Origin: UMGS1370 sp046957575
Lineage (GTDB): Bacteria; Bacillota; Clostridia; Lachnospirales; Lachnospiraceae
Length of the DNA stretch: 64,000 nucleotides
Assembly (NCBI GenBank): GCA_046957575.1
Contig: JBKUOG010000019.1
Coordinates: 1-64,000 of the forward strand
Reading direction: 5' to 3'
Positions 34,181-42,523 of this stretch are shown here, in pieces (the first letter of the stretch is position 1; every line of letters starts with the position of its first letter). The translations under genes and the position numbers were made by a program. Below the pieces are notes generated by a model, which did not search any database, was not told the DNA's origin, and worked only from the letters and a program-made list of their open reading frames with translations.

Positions 34181-34474
34181 TTACGCCTCCGGCTTTTCAA
34201 TCTGGATAATCGCCTGTTTCTGCATAGGGATGCGGCAGTTTTTATTGCTTCCAAACTCTACAATAACGGTATCGTCTGTCATGTCGATAATCACGCCATA
34301 GAAACCGCTGGAAGTCAGCACTGTATCGCCTACTGCGATGCTGGCCATTAACTCCTGCATTTTCTTCTTTTCCTTTTTCTGGGGTCTGATGGCAATAAAA
34401 TACATCAATCCGAAAATTGCTGCCAGATAAATAATCCAGAAGCCAATTCCCATAGTCCCGCCTGTTGCAACCAT
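34181..34474 (-). CDS. yajC: Preprotein translocase subunit YajC
   Basis: YajC is a small single-pass membrane protein that associates with SecDF. The 97-residue protein has one N-terminal transmembrane helix (about 8-27), then FIAIRPQKKEKKKMQELMASI (in part RPQKKEKKKMQELM) and VGDTVLTSSGFYGVI, the family signature. Start with AAGGAGG. It ends the secDF-tgt-yajC run, 52 bp after tgt. Confidence 0.96.
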   Translation of the reverse strand: MVATGGTMGIGFWIIYLAAIFGLMYFIAIRPQKKEKKKMQELMASIAVGDTVLTSSGFYGVIIDMTDDTVIVEFGSNKNCRIPMQKQAIIQIEKPEA

Positions 34475-34526
34475 TTTTTTCCTCCTTATGATTCGGGGAG
34501 CTGTCGCCTCGCCTTTTGCTCCCGTA

Positions 34527-35663
34527 TTACTTCTGACCAGTTACGCCAGCAAGCTTTTCTGCTTTATACTCTGCGTATCGGTGTTCTTCGATGGCGTCGC
34601 GAATCTCACTCATCATTGTATTATAAAAATAGAGATTATGCAAGACACAGAAACGCATTCCTAACATCTCTTTTGCTTTTAAAAGGTGTCTGATGTATGC
34701 TCTGCTGTATCCTCCCCTGCATGCCGGACAGCCGCAGCCCTCTTCAATGGGCCTGGAATCCAGTTCATACTGGGAGTTAAACAGGTTCAGCTTCCCATGA
34801 TTGGTATACACATGGCCATGACGTCCGTTGCGGGACGGATACACACAGTCAAAGAAATCCACTCCTCTGTCTACTGCCTCCAGGATATTGGCCGGCGTTC
34901 CGACTCCCATCAAATACGTAGGCTTATCCTGGGGCAGATAGGGAACTGTCACGTCCAGAACATGATACATCTCCTCATGGCTTTCGCCTACCGCCAGGCC
35001 GCCTACTGCATAACCGTCCAACTCCATGGCTGCAATCTCTTTTGCATGAGCGATTCTCACATCATCCAAAATACCGCCCTGGTTAATGCCAAACAGAAGC
35101 TGCTCTTTGTTGATGGTATCCGGCAGGCTGTTGAGCCTCGCCATCTCCGCTTTACAGCGAGCCAGCCATCTGGTGGTTCTTGCCACACTGTTTTCAATGT
35201 ATTTCCGATCCGCCATACTGGGCGGACATTCGTCAAATGCCATTGCAATGGTAGAACCCAGATTAGACTGAATCTGCATACTCTCTTCCGGTCCCATAAA
35301 AATCTTATGACCGTCAATATGGGAGCTGAAATATACTCCCTCTTCTTTAATCTTTCTGAGTCCGGTTAGAGAAAACACCTGAAACCCGCCGGAATCTGTG
35401 AGAATGGGACGATCCCAGTTCATAAACTTGTGAAGGCCGCCAAATTCTTTAATCAGCTTATCTCCTGTCCTTACATGGAGATGGTAGGTGTTGGACAATT
35501 CCACCTGCGTTCCAATATCTTTTAAATCGTTGGTGGAAACTGCGCCCTTAATGGCTCCTACTGTTCCCACATTCATAAACACAGGAGTCTGAATCACGCC
35601 ATGAACCGTTTCCACGCTGGCGCGTTTTGCACGCCCATCTGTTGTAATTAGTTGATATTTCAT
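34527..35663 (-). CDS. tgt: tRNA-guanine transglycosylase (queuine tRNA-ribosyltransferase)
   Basis: Tgt swaps G34 for preQ1 in GUN-decoding tRNAs. The 378-residue TIM-barrel protein has LTDSGGFQVFSL near residue 90 (catalytic Asp), FGINQGGILDDVR near 200, the second Asp in FFDCVYPSRNGRHG near 262, and the zinc site CGCPAC...H near 305-335. The frame is open upstream into secDF, but the ATG at 35663, two bases after the secDF stop, gives the family length, so coupling is likely. The tgt-yajC-secDF link is widespread. Confidence 0.96.
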   Translation of the reverse strand: MKYQLITTDGRAKRASVETVHGVIQTPVFMNVGTVGAIKGAVSTNDLKDIGTQVELSNTYHLHVRTGDKLIKEFGGLHKFMNWDRPILTDSGGFQVFSLTGLRKIKEEGVYFSSHIDGHKIFMGPEESMQIQSNLGSTIAMAFDECPPSMADRKYIENSVARTTRWLARCKAEMARLNSLPDTINKEQLLFGINQGGILDDVRIAHAKEIAAMELDGYAVGGLAVGESHEEMYHVLDVTVPYLPQDKPTYLMGVGTPANILEAVDRGVDFFDCVYPSRNGRHGHVYTNHGKLNLFNSQYELDSRPIEEGCGCPACRGGYSRAYIRHLLKAKEMLGMRFCVLHNLYFYNTMMSEIRDAIEEHRYAEYKAEKLAGVTGQK

Positions 35664-35665
35664 TC

Positions 35666-37864
35666 TTACTTCTCTTTCTTTCCGGAACGTTTGGCTTCTT
35701 TGGCAGCTTTCTTTTCTGCTGCTGCCTGCAAAGCGGCTGCCTGCTCTTTTTTCTGTTTTCCAGTGGTCATCACATACCACAGAGCACCGGTAATGCATAC
35801 AGAAGAATAAGTTCCGCAGACAATACCTACCATTAGCGGAAGTGCAAATTCACGAATCGAAGATACTCCCATCAGATACAATACGAATACCATGATAAAC
35901 GTGGTCAGGGATGTGTTAATGCTTCGGGTAAAGGTCTGGGTAATACTTGCATTCACCAGCTCTTTTAAGTCTTGCTTGCCCTGAATGGCCAGGTTTTCGC
36001 GGATACGGTCAAAGATAACAATCGTGGCGTTGATGGAATATCCTACAATTGTCAGCATACATGCAATAAAGGTGGAACCCACTGACCATTTTGCAATGGC
36101 GTAGCAGGTGATAACCACTAATACGTCATGAACCAGGGCCAGCACTGCGCTGGCTGCAAAACGGATATCCTTAAACCGGAACCAGATGTAGAGCAGCATG
36201 CAGAACGTTGCGATGGCTGTTGCTAAAGCAGCATCCTTTTTCATCTCATCACTGACTGCGCCGGAAATGCTTTCTGCCGTAATCTTTTCCTGCTCCACTC
36301 CAAAGTTTTCCACTAATGCGTCATTTAATGCCTGACGCTCGTCCACATCCAGAGCGCGGGTCTTGATGATCACTTCATTGGTGCCTGCAACCTTCTGGGT
36401 CTGGATTCCAGCATCTTTGGTAATGCTTTCTACAACCGGAACAACTTCTGCGGAAATCTGCTCCAGAGTCATATCCTCATTGAATGTGACGTTGGTGGAA
36501 GTACCACCCTTAAAGTCTAAGCTGTAGTTAAACATATCGCCGGTATTGGCCTTGTTGATGCCCATGCCGACAAATCCTGCAAGCACAACTGCTAAAGAAA
36601 TAATAAAGCAGATATTTCTCTTGCCCAGGAAGTCGATTACCTTTCCATCCTTCTTGATACCGTACATCTTTGGGTTTTCAAATCCCAGACGGTACAGAGC
36701 GCGGAGCACAAATCTGGTTACAAACAGAGCAGTAAACATGGAAAGCACGATACCAAGAGCCAGAGTAGATGCAAATCCCTTTACAGTGCCGGAACCTTTC
36801 CAGAACAGTACCAGCGCTGCAATTAATGTGGTAATATTTCCATCCACAATCGCAGACAATGCTTTCTGAAAGCCGGTCTTAATTGCGGATTTTACAGTCT
36901 TTCCAACTGCAATTTCTTCTTTAATACGGGTAAAGATAATAACATTGGCGTCTACTGCCATACCGATAGACAGGATAATACCTGCCACACCAGGCAGCGT
37001 CAGCGTAATCTCAAATGCAGAAAGCAGAATCAGAATCAGTCCTACATACAGGCACAGTGCAATCACGGATGCAAGACCAGGAATCAGATATACTACTATC
37101 ATAAATACAGCTACCAGAGCAAATCCGATTGCGCCTGCCTTTAAGCTGGACGAAATCGCAGTGGAACCTAATTTTGCGCCTACTACGTTGGAACGCAGTT
37201 CCTCTAATTCCAGGGACAAGGAACCAATACGGATGGTAGAAGCCAGATTTTCAGCCATCTCGAAGGTCTCGATGCCAGTAATCTCGCAGGACCCCTGGGT
37301 AATCTCACTCTGAACGATTGGCTGAGAAACTACCTTATTGTCATAAATAATGAAAATCTGCTTGCCAATATTGGCTTTTGTAGCTTCTGCAAAGGCCTGT
37401 TTTCCCTCTTCATTGAACGTCAGGGAAACCAGATAGCTGTCCATTCCCGTTGTCTCGTCCTGGTACATTCCCGCTTTAGCAGAAGTAACCTTGGTGCCGT
37501 CCAGCACTGTTTTGCCGGTTTCGTCACAGAACACCAGGGAACCTGGTTTTCCCAGTTCTTCTAAGATGGTGTTGGCATCCGATACACCCGGAATGTCAAT
37601 GTTAATCCGGTTGCTGCCTTCCTGATACACTTCCGCTTCTGTACTGTAGTTTTGTACACGCTGCTGAAGCTTATAAATGGTATCAGACATTTCTTCATCC
37701 GTCGGGTCTTCTTTGACGGTCTGGTAAGTAATGCTGACACCGCCAGCCAGATCCAGGCCCAGTTTAATATCGTCCATGGTCTGATAACCCAGGAAGCCAA
37801 ATACCACAACTGCTGCTATGGCCAGAATTAAGCTGAGCAGACCCTTTGTTTTGCTGTTTTTCAT
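35666..37864 (-). CDS. secDF: Protein translocase SecDF, fused form
   Basis: SecD and SecF use the proton gradient to pull preproteins out of SecYEG. Here they are one 732-residue chain: the SecD part (1 to about 410) with LGLDLAGGVSITYQ near residue 36, a large external domain and six helices with GMAVDANVIIFTRIKEE near 300; the SecF part follows (about 415-732) with YSLDFKGGTSTNV near 450 and TIVGYSINATIVIFDRIRE near 620. Fusion is known in Bacillus and clostridia. Start with AAGGAG. It lies between scfB and tgt. Confidence 0.97.
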   Translation of the reverse strand: MKNSKTKGLLSLILAIAAVVVFGFLGYQTMDDIKLGLDLAGGVSITYQTVKEDPTDEEMSDTIYKLQQRVQNYSTEAEVYQEGSNRINIDIPGVSDANTILEELGKPGSLVFCDETGKTVLDGTKVTSAKAGMYQDETTGMDSYLVSLTFNEEGKQAFAEATKANIGKQIFIIYDNKVVSQPIVQSEITQGSCEITGIETFEMAENLASTIRIGSLSLELEELRSNVVGAKLGSTAISSSLKAGAIGFALVAVFMIVVYLIPGLASVIALCLYVGLILILLSAFEITLTLPGVAGIILSIGMAVDANVIIFTRIKEEIAVGKTVKSAIKTGFQKALSAIVDGNITTLIAALVLFWKGSGTVKGFASTLALGIVLSMFTALFVTRFVLRALYRLGFENPKMYGIKKDGKVIDFLGKRNICFIISLAVVLAGFVGMGINKANTGDMFNYSLDFKGGTSTNVTFNEDMTLEQISAEVVPVVESITKDAGIQTQKVAGTNEVIIKTRALDVDERQALNDALVENFGVEQEKITAESISGAVSDEMKKDAALATAIATFCMLLYIWFRFKDIRFAASAVLALVHDVLVVITCYAIAKWSVGSTFIACMLTIVGYSINATIVIFDRIRENLAIQGKQDLKELVNASITQTFTRSINTSLTTFIMVFVLYLMGVSSIREFALPLMVGIVCGTYSSVCITGALWYVMTTGKQKKEQAAALQAAAEKKAAKEAKRSGKKEK

Positions 37865-37887
37865 GGTTGATTATCTCCTTTTCCTTG

Positions 37888-39285
37888 TCAATCCTCAAGC
37901 GCTGCTTTAATCATCACAGCACATTCGATTCGTTTTTTCTGCATCTTACAGCCAATGTCATACGCATCTGTAATGGATTTGTGGAAATTGTAGGAATTTG
38001 CCGCGCAGCCGCCGCTGCAGTAAAATCTTGCAAAACAATCTTTACATTTCTCTTTTGCGTACACATTGCAGAGTTTAAACTCATCGCGGATTGCCGTATT
38101 GGTTACACCTGTATCTACATTGCCGAGAAGAAATTCTTCCTTGCCGACAAATTGGTGACATGGATAAAGATCTCCCCAAGGGGTAACAGCCAGGTACTCG
38201 GTTCCGGAACCGCATCCGGAAAGGCGTTTTGCAACGCAGGGACCCTGCTTTAAATCTACCATGAAATGGAAGAAGGTAAATCCCCTTCCTTCTTTGTGGC
38301 GTTTTACGTACTCAGCTGCCAGTCTGTCGTATTCCGCTAAAATCTGAGGGAGATCTTCTTCCCGAATCGCGTAATCTTCTGTCGGCTCTGCCACTACCGG
38401 CTCCATAGACATTTTCTTAAAACCTAAGTCTGCATAGTGGAGTACGTCTTCGCCAAAGTCCAGATTCTTATTGGTAAAGGTTCCGCGGACAAAGTAGTCC
38501 TTGTCTCCCCGAAGCTCGGCAAATTTCTGGAACTTGGGCACAATTAAATCATAGCTTCCTTTTCCATTGCGGAACGGGCGCATATGGTCATTGACTTCTT
38601 TACGGCCATCCAGACTCAAGACTACGTTGCTCATTTCTTTGTTGCAGAACTCCATAATCTCGTCATTTAACAGAACGCCGTTGGTTGTCAGGGTAAAACG
38701 GAACTTTTTATTGTGTTCATTTTCCTGGGAACGGCCGTATTCAACCAGGCGTTTTACTACGTCCCAGTTCATCAGCGGCTCTCCGCCGAAAAAGTCTACT
38801 TCCAGATGCTGTCTGTTGCCGGAATTGGCAATGAGGAAATCAAGGGCTTTCTTTCCTACCTCATAGCTCATTAATGCACGGCGGCCATGATACTCGCCTT
38901 CTTCTGCAAAGCAGTAGCGGCAGGCCAGATTGCAGTCATGGGCAATGTGCAGGCACAGCGCTTTTACCACTGTTTTCCGTTTCTTGAAATCAGCTACATA
39001 CTCTTTATAAATGTCCTCCGTAAACAGCTGTTCCATGTCGATAAGTTCCTGGATGTCTTCCAGAACTTCTGCAACCTCTGTATCCGGATATTTGCCGGAT
39101 AAGCGCTCCTTTACCAGAGTCACTGCCTCTTCTGGCAGTTTTTCCGGCTTTTCCATATCAGGAATCTTTGCTTCCTCTGCCAGAACCTGAACTGCATCAT
39201 AAAATACCGGATCTACGGAATGGACAGAACCGCTGTTAACGTCCATAACGATATAGTAGCCATTATTAATATATTGATGAATCAC
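37888..39285 (-). CDS. scfB: SCIFF radical SAM thioether maturase
   Basis: ScfB-type enzymes form thioether links in the SCIFF peptide. The 465-residue protein has an N-terminal peptide-binding region (1-95), the radical SAM cluster motif CNLACRYC near residue 115, VDFFGGEPLMNWD near 160, and a C-terminal SPASM domain with many cysteines (CGSGTEYLAV, YPCHQFVG, CKDCFARFYCSGGC). The start is GTG with AAGGAG nine bases away. Its substrate gene scfA lies 206 bp upstream, separated by hairpins. secDF follows after 23 bp. Confidence 0.96.
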   Translation of the reverse strand: MIHQYINNGYYIVMDVNSGSVHSVDPVFYDAVQVLAEEAKIPDMEKPEKLPEEAVTLVKERLSGKYPDTEVAEVLEDIQELIDMEQLFTEDIYKEYVADFKKRKTVVKALCLHIAHDCNLACRYCFAEEGEYHGRRALMSYEVGKKALDFLIANSGNRQHLEVDFFGGEPLMNWDVVKRLVEYGRSQENEHNKKFRFTLTTNGVLLNDEIMEFCNKEMSNVVLSLDGRKEVNDHMRPFRNGKGSYDLIVPKFQKFAELRGDKDYFVRGTFTNKNLDFGEDVLHYADLGFKKMSMEPVVAEPTEDYAIREEDLPQILAEYDRLAAEYVKRHKEGRGFTFFHFMVDLKQGPCVAKRLSGCGSGTEYLAVTPWGDLYPCHQFVGKEEFLLGNVDTGVTNTAIRDEFKLCNVYAKEKCKDCFARFYCSGGCAANSYNFHKSITDAYDIGCKMQKKRIECAVMIKAALED

Positions 39286-39354
39286 TGAATATTCTCCTTA
39301 TCTAACTGTTTCCCTGCCGCTATCCGGCAGACAGATATACGGGGCAGACACCGA

Positions 39355-39379
39355 GAAAACCTGCCAGCGGCAGGTTTTC
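39355..39379 (-). repeat. Perfect hairpin in the scfA-scfB spacer
   Basis: An 11-bp perfect inverted repeat GAAAACCTGCC/GGCAGGTTTTC with a 3-nt loop. A second smaller hairpin CTGCCG/CGGCAG lies at 39314-39330. Both would be in the leader of scfB. Confidence 0.8.
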
Positions 39380-39401
39380 CAGTGCTTGACAACGAAAATA
39401 C

Positions 39402-39429
39402 CCCCTACAATCCGGGAAGACCGTAGGGG
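39402..39429 (-). terminator. Candidate attenuator between scfA and scfB
   Basis: Minus strand: CCCCTAC/GTAGGGG stem (39423-39429 with 39402-39408) followed by GTATTTTCG. The T-tract is short, so partial read-through is likely; this would make more peptide than enzyme. Confidence 0.6.
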
Positions 39430-39491
39430 TTTCTTGTCTGCCTCTTCCTTGTCCTTCTGTCAGTCCTCACAAGTCTGGCAGCCTTTGTAAA

Positions 39492-39638
39492 CTAGCGGCT
39501 GCTGTTCTCGCAAGCCTGGTTTCCTACTGTACAAGAGGTTTTGCAAGCAGACTGGCAGGAAGTCTGGCACTCGCCGCATCCGCCCTTCTTCATGGACTCC
39601 TTTAAGGTGTTTGCATTTAAAGTCTTAACGTGCTTCAT
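39492..39638 (-). CDS. scfA: SCIFF peptide precursor (six cysteines in forty-five)
   Basis: A 48-residue ribosomal peptide starting MKHVKTLNANTLKESMKKGG (leader) followed by a cysteine-rich core with Cys at 21, 24, 28, 32, 36 and 43 and ending ENSSR. The leader KTLNANTL and the cysteine spacing match the SCIFF family, which is nearly universal in Clostridia and becomes thioether-linked. AGGAGG lies seven bases before the ATG. It is the first gene of the scfA-scfB-secDF-tgt-yajC run and has a 150-bp MITE in its leader. The mature product has no settled function. Confidence 0.96.
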   Translation of the reverse strand: MKHVKTLNANTLKESMKKGGCGECQTSCQSACKTSCTVGNQACENSSR

Positions 39639-39669
39639 CCCAAGTTCCTCCTATCTTAAAGATTTGAAT

Positions 39670-39820
39670 GTAACAGTTCAGGCGGCGGAAAACCGGTGCA
39701 AAAACAGGCGTTAAGCTTACTTATAAGCATGGTTTTGCGCCGGTTTTCTCATCGAATGGACATTCGATGCTTCTTGACCTGTCTTTCAGGTCAAGAAGAT
39801 ACGCCGCCTTGATCCGTTCC
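39670..39820 (+). mobile_element. IS66-type MITE, divergent copy G
   Basis: A 151-bp element that starts GTAACAGTTCAGGCGGCG and ends CGCCGCCTTGATCCGTTCC, flanked by ATTTGAAT (39662-39669) and ATTTGAAC (39821-39828), a 7/8 target duplication. Arm 1 pairs GAAAACCGG with CCGGTTTTC, and arm 2 pairs CTTCTTGACCTG with CAGGTCAAGAAG. The stems differ in sequence from the other copies but keep the same fold and length. It lies in the leader of scfA. Confidence 0.85.
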
Positions 39821-39843
39821 ATTTGAACAATGTACATAATTTC

Positions 39844-39886
39844 TTTGCAAGTATATCACAGATAGATAGGCTTTTGCAAGTATATC
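39844..39886 (-). promoter_or_regulatory. scfA promoter built on a 14-bp direct repeat
   Basis: The 14-mer GATATACTTGCAAA (minus strand) occurs at 39873-39886 and 39844-39857, 29 bp apart. The TTGCAA of the first copy (39874-39879) is a -35 and the TATACT of the second (39850-39855) a -10, with an 18-bp spacer. The exact repeat suggests a regulator site overlapping the promoter. Confidence 0.6.
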
Positions 39887-39943
39887 TTGTACGGCTTGGG
39901 AATATATTAAATCAAATCTTGCTGTTGCAAAACGAGGTATCTT

Positions 39944-40303
39944 ATGTCCAACGGGTTTGTGAAACCTTTGCTCCGTTCCCTGCTGTTTTCCTACATTGCC
40001 ACCGGCATCCTGCTTTTTGCCCTGGCCTTCGGTCTGTATAAGCTGCATTTCAGACCCGCACAGGTAAGCGCTGCAGTCAACATCATCTATGCTGTCACCT
40101 GCTTTTTCGGCGGTTTTTTGGCTGGAAAAGCCCTGCGTCAGCGCCGCTTTTTCTGGGGACTTTTAACCGGATTATTCTACTTTCTGATTCTTTTTCTCAT
40201 GTCTGCTGCCATGGATAAGGGAATCACCGCAGATATGAAACAGATCATGTCCGTCCTGGGAATCTGCGCAGCCAGCGGCACCATCGGCGGGATGGCCAGC
40301 TAA
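39944..40303 (+). CDS. TIGR04086 family small membrane protein
   Basis: The 119-residue protein has four transmembrane helices (about 8-28, 41-62, 70-90, 97-117) and a glycine-rich end, matching the TIGR04086 group of clostridial membrane proteins of unknown function. It is divergent from scfA, a neighbourhood often seen for this family. The start follows GAGGTATCTT. It ends at a hairpin terminator. Confidence 0.8.
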   Translation: MSNGFVKPLLRSLLFSYIATGILLFALAFGLYKLHFRPAQVSAAVNIIYAVTCFFGGFLAGKALRQRRFFWGLLTGLFYFLILFLMSAAMDKGITADMKQIMSVLGICAASGTIGGMAS

Positions 40304-40311
40304 AAGCAGAA

Positions 40312-40346
40312 GGCGTACTGCATCTCCTGCAATACGCCTCTTTTTT
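40312..40346 (+). terminator. Terminator of the TIGR04086 gene
   Basis: GGCGTA/TACGCC stem (40312-40317 with 40333-40338), inner TGC/GCA, then TTTTTT. Confidence 0.85.
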
Positions 40347-40353
40347 ATACGGA

Positions 40354-41643
40354 TTAAGGTTCTTCTTTTTCCTCTTCCGGCTGTTCCAACCGGTAAATAT
40401 GGATTTTTTCAATCCGGTTTTTGTCCATCTTTTCTACCAGGAATCGGAGTCCTTCGTGTTCAACAGTCTCCCCTTCTTCCGGCAGATGGTCTAAAAATCC
40501 AATTACCAGACCGCCGATGGAATCATAATCCTCAGATTCCAGGCTAAGGCCCAACTGATCATTTAAATCATCCAGCTTCATGGAACCTTCTACAATATAT
40601 TCGTTGGGACTGATTTTCGTCAGACTGTTTTCCTCGTCCTCGTCATATTCATCCCGAATCTCTCCTACGATTTCCTCCAGCATATCTTCCAGGGTAATCA
40701 GGCCTGCAGTAGCGCCGTATTCATCCAGTACGATTACAATGTTGTTGGAAGTCTTTCTCATTTCTACCATCAGTTCGGCAACCTTTTTAAACTCATAGGT
40801 ATATAAAGGCTGGCGCAGATAATCCCGAATCGAGAAATGAGCCTTATCTTCTTCTGTCAAAAGCAGAAGATCCTTCATATTAATAATGCCGATTACATTG
40901 TCTGTCGTTTCCTCATAAACTGGAATACGGGTAAACCGATCTTCCCTGAAAATCTCAATCAGTTCGTCATATGTGGCCTCTGCATCCGTAAAAGACATAT
41001 TAATTCTGGGAACCATAATGTCTTTTGCCAGAGAATCCCCGAAATCAAATACATTGGTGATCATCTTTTTCTCTTCGGTTTCAATAACGCCCTCTTCATG
41101 ACTGACTTCTACGATGGTTCGCAGTTCATCCTCTGTAATGGATTCCTGCTTTTTATTAGGATCCATCTTCATCAGGCGCAGTACACCGTATGACATTTTG
41201 TTGATCACAAATATAACCGGAGTCAGCAGAATCATTAAATAATAAATAATTCTTGCATTTTTTAACGCAATGGAATCTGCAGACAGAGTTGCCATAGTCT
41301 TCGGCGTAATCTCACCGAAAAGCAGAATCAACAGAGTCAGAACACCGGTAGCAAAACCGACTACCCTGCTCCCCCACAAGTTGGTTACCAGTGTGGTTAC
41401 CAGCGAAGATGCATACAGATTTACAATATTATTGCCAATCAAAATCGCAGAAAGCATCTTTCCCTGATCTTCCACCACCTTGTTTACATACATGGCTGGC
41501 TTTGATCCTGCCTCTGCAAGGGTACGCATCCGAATCTTGTTCACTGTTACCAGAGCGGTCTCTGTAGATGAGAAAAATCCAGATAAAATCAATAGAATTG
41601 CAATTATGATACCTTGTATCACGACGTCAGACGACGGGTCCAA
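40354..41643 (-). CDS. Hemolysin C / CorC-like CNNM family protein
   Basis: The 429-residue protein has an N-terminal DUF21 transmembrane domain (about 1-190, with FFSSTETALVTVNKIR near 22), two CBS domains (about 205-330, with IMVPRINMSF and IVLDEYGATAGLITLEDMLEE in part), and a C-terminal CorC_HlyC domain (about 345-425). Such proteins are linked to magnesium or cobalt efflux; hemolysis is a historical name. The start is TTG at 41643 with AAGGAG nine bases upstream. Confidence 0.93.
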   Translation of the reverse strand: MDPSSDVVIQGIIIAILLILSGFFSSTETALVTVNKIRMRTLAEAGSKPAMYVNKVVEDQGKMLSAILIGNNIVNLYASSLVTTLVTNLWGSRVVGFATGVLTLLILLFGEITPKTMATLSADSIALKNARIIYYLMILLTPVIFVINKMSYGVLRLMKMDPNKKQESITEDELRTIVEVSHEEGVIETEEKKMITNVFDFGDSLAKDIMVPRINMSFTDAEATYDELIEIFREDRFTRIPVYEETTDNVIGIINMKDLLLLTEEDKAHFSIRDYLRQPLYTYEFKKVAELMVEMRKTSNNIVIVLDEYGATAGLITLEDMLEEIVGEIRDEYDEDEENSLTKISPNEYIVEGSMKLDDLNDQLGLSLESEDYDSIGGLVIGFLDHLPEEGETVEHEGLRFLVEKMDKNRIEKIHIYRLEQPEEEKEEP

Positions 41644-41743
41644 AAAAAATCACTCCTTCTTTGTTTTTGATAGTGATTTTACAATATTTCGGACAGTCTG
41701 TCAATATGCCTGACAGACTATTTGGCCTGACCGCTGCTGCATT

Positions 41744-42223
41744 TTACCTGCTTCTCCATACATCCTTTGCCCATCGGCATACTTCCGCCAGCAGGACGAG
41801 CAGCGCTCCCATGAATACAAAGAGATCTCCCAGATTAAAGATTACTTTCTTTAATCCTTTTACATCAAAACTAAAGTAATCCACTACATATCCCCGTTTA
41901 TACCGGTCAAAAATATTGCTTAACGCCCCGCCCAGCGTCAGGGAAAATGCCGTTTTTTCCAAAAGGTGGCCCTTTTTTCCCATCAGATAAGCCAATGCGC
42001 CGAATACCGCAGAAGCGGCTGATAGCGGGATCAGCTTTACCAGTTCCTTTTTTTCCTTTAGAAAACCAAAGGGAAAACCTGCATTATGGCTTTTGTGAAG
42101 GATAACCTTTCCACTGGTTCCTTCCAGTTTTTGGGGAAATATCTCATCTTTCTGCTCTTCTATCAGTTCCTTAAAACATAAATCCACAAATGCCAGCACT
42201 GCAATCAAACCAATCCAAACCAT
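41744..42223 (-). CDS. lspA: Signal peptidase II
   Basis: LspA is a membrane aspartyl protease that cuts prolipoprotein signal peptides after lipid attachment. The 159-residue protein has four hydrophobic segments and the catalytic regions GALSNIFDRYKRGYVVDYFSF (in part SNIFDRYKRGYVVDY) near residue 108 and FNLGDLFVFMG near 133, where the usual FNxAD has Gly before Asp. Sequence outside these motifs is divergent, so a second specialised LspA is possible. ATG 42223 has GGTGG five bases upstream. Confidence 0.82.
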   Translation of the reverse strand: MVWIGLIAVLAFVDLCFKELIEEQKDEIFPQKLEGTSGKVILHKSHNAGFPFGFLKEKKELVKLIPLSAASAVFGALAYLMGKKGHLLEKTAFSLTLGGALSNIFDRYKRGYVVDYFSFDVKGLKKVIFNLGDLFVFMGALLVLLAEVCRWAKDVWRSR

Positions 42224-42523
42224 CTGCGCCACCGCCTTCTCTTATTTTTTCTTTATGCATCTGCTCAGGACAGCGTATCTTCGCCTGGCACGAAGCATCG
42301 GATATTCATCCTTCCCGCCGTCCTGAATGATTATGATACTGGTGTACTGTCTCACTCACATTTCGCATAATCACCTGCCTGCAGGAGAATTTTTGACCTT
42401 GGGACCCCGCCAAAAACATGAGCAAGAATCCCTTTTTACTATTTTACTATGACAAAGCCGGTTCGTCCAGTGAATGTTTTTGCAGCCGGCGCCATATACT
42501 GTTAAAAAATGCCGGAGGGACTT
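42224..42523. other. Intergenic region between lspA and the subtilase gene
   Basis: 300 bp between divergent genes. I see no hairpin of note, no MITE and no convincing promoter, although TACTAT occurs twice near 42438-42450. Confidence 0.5.
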
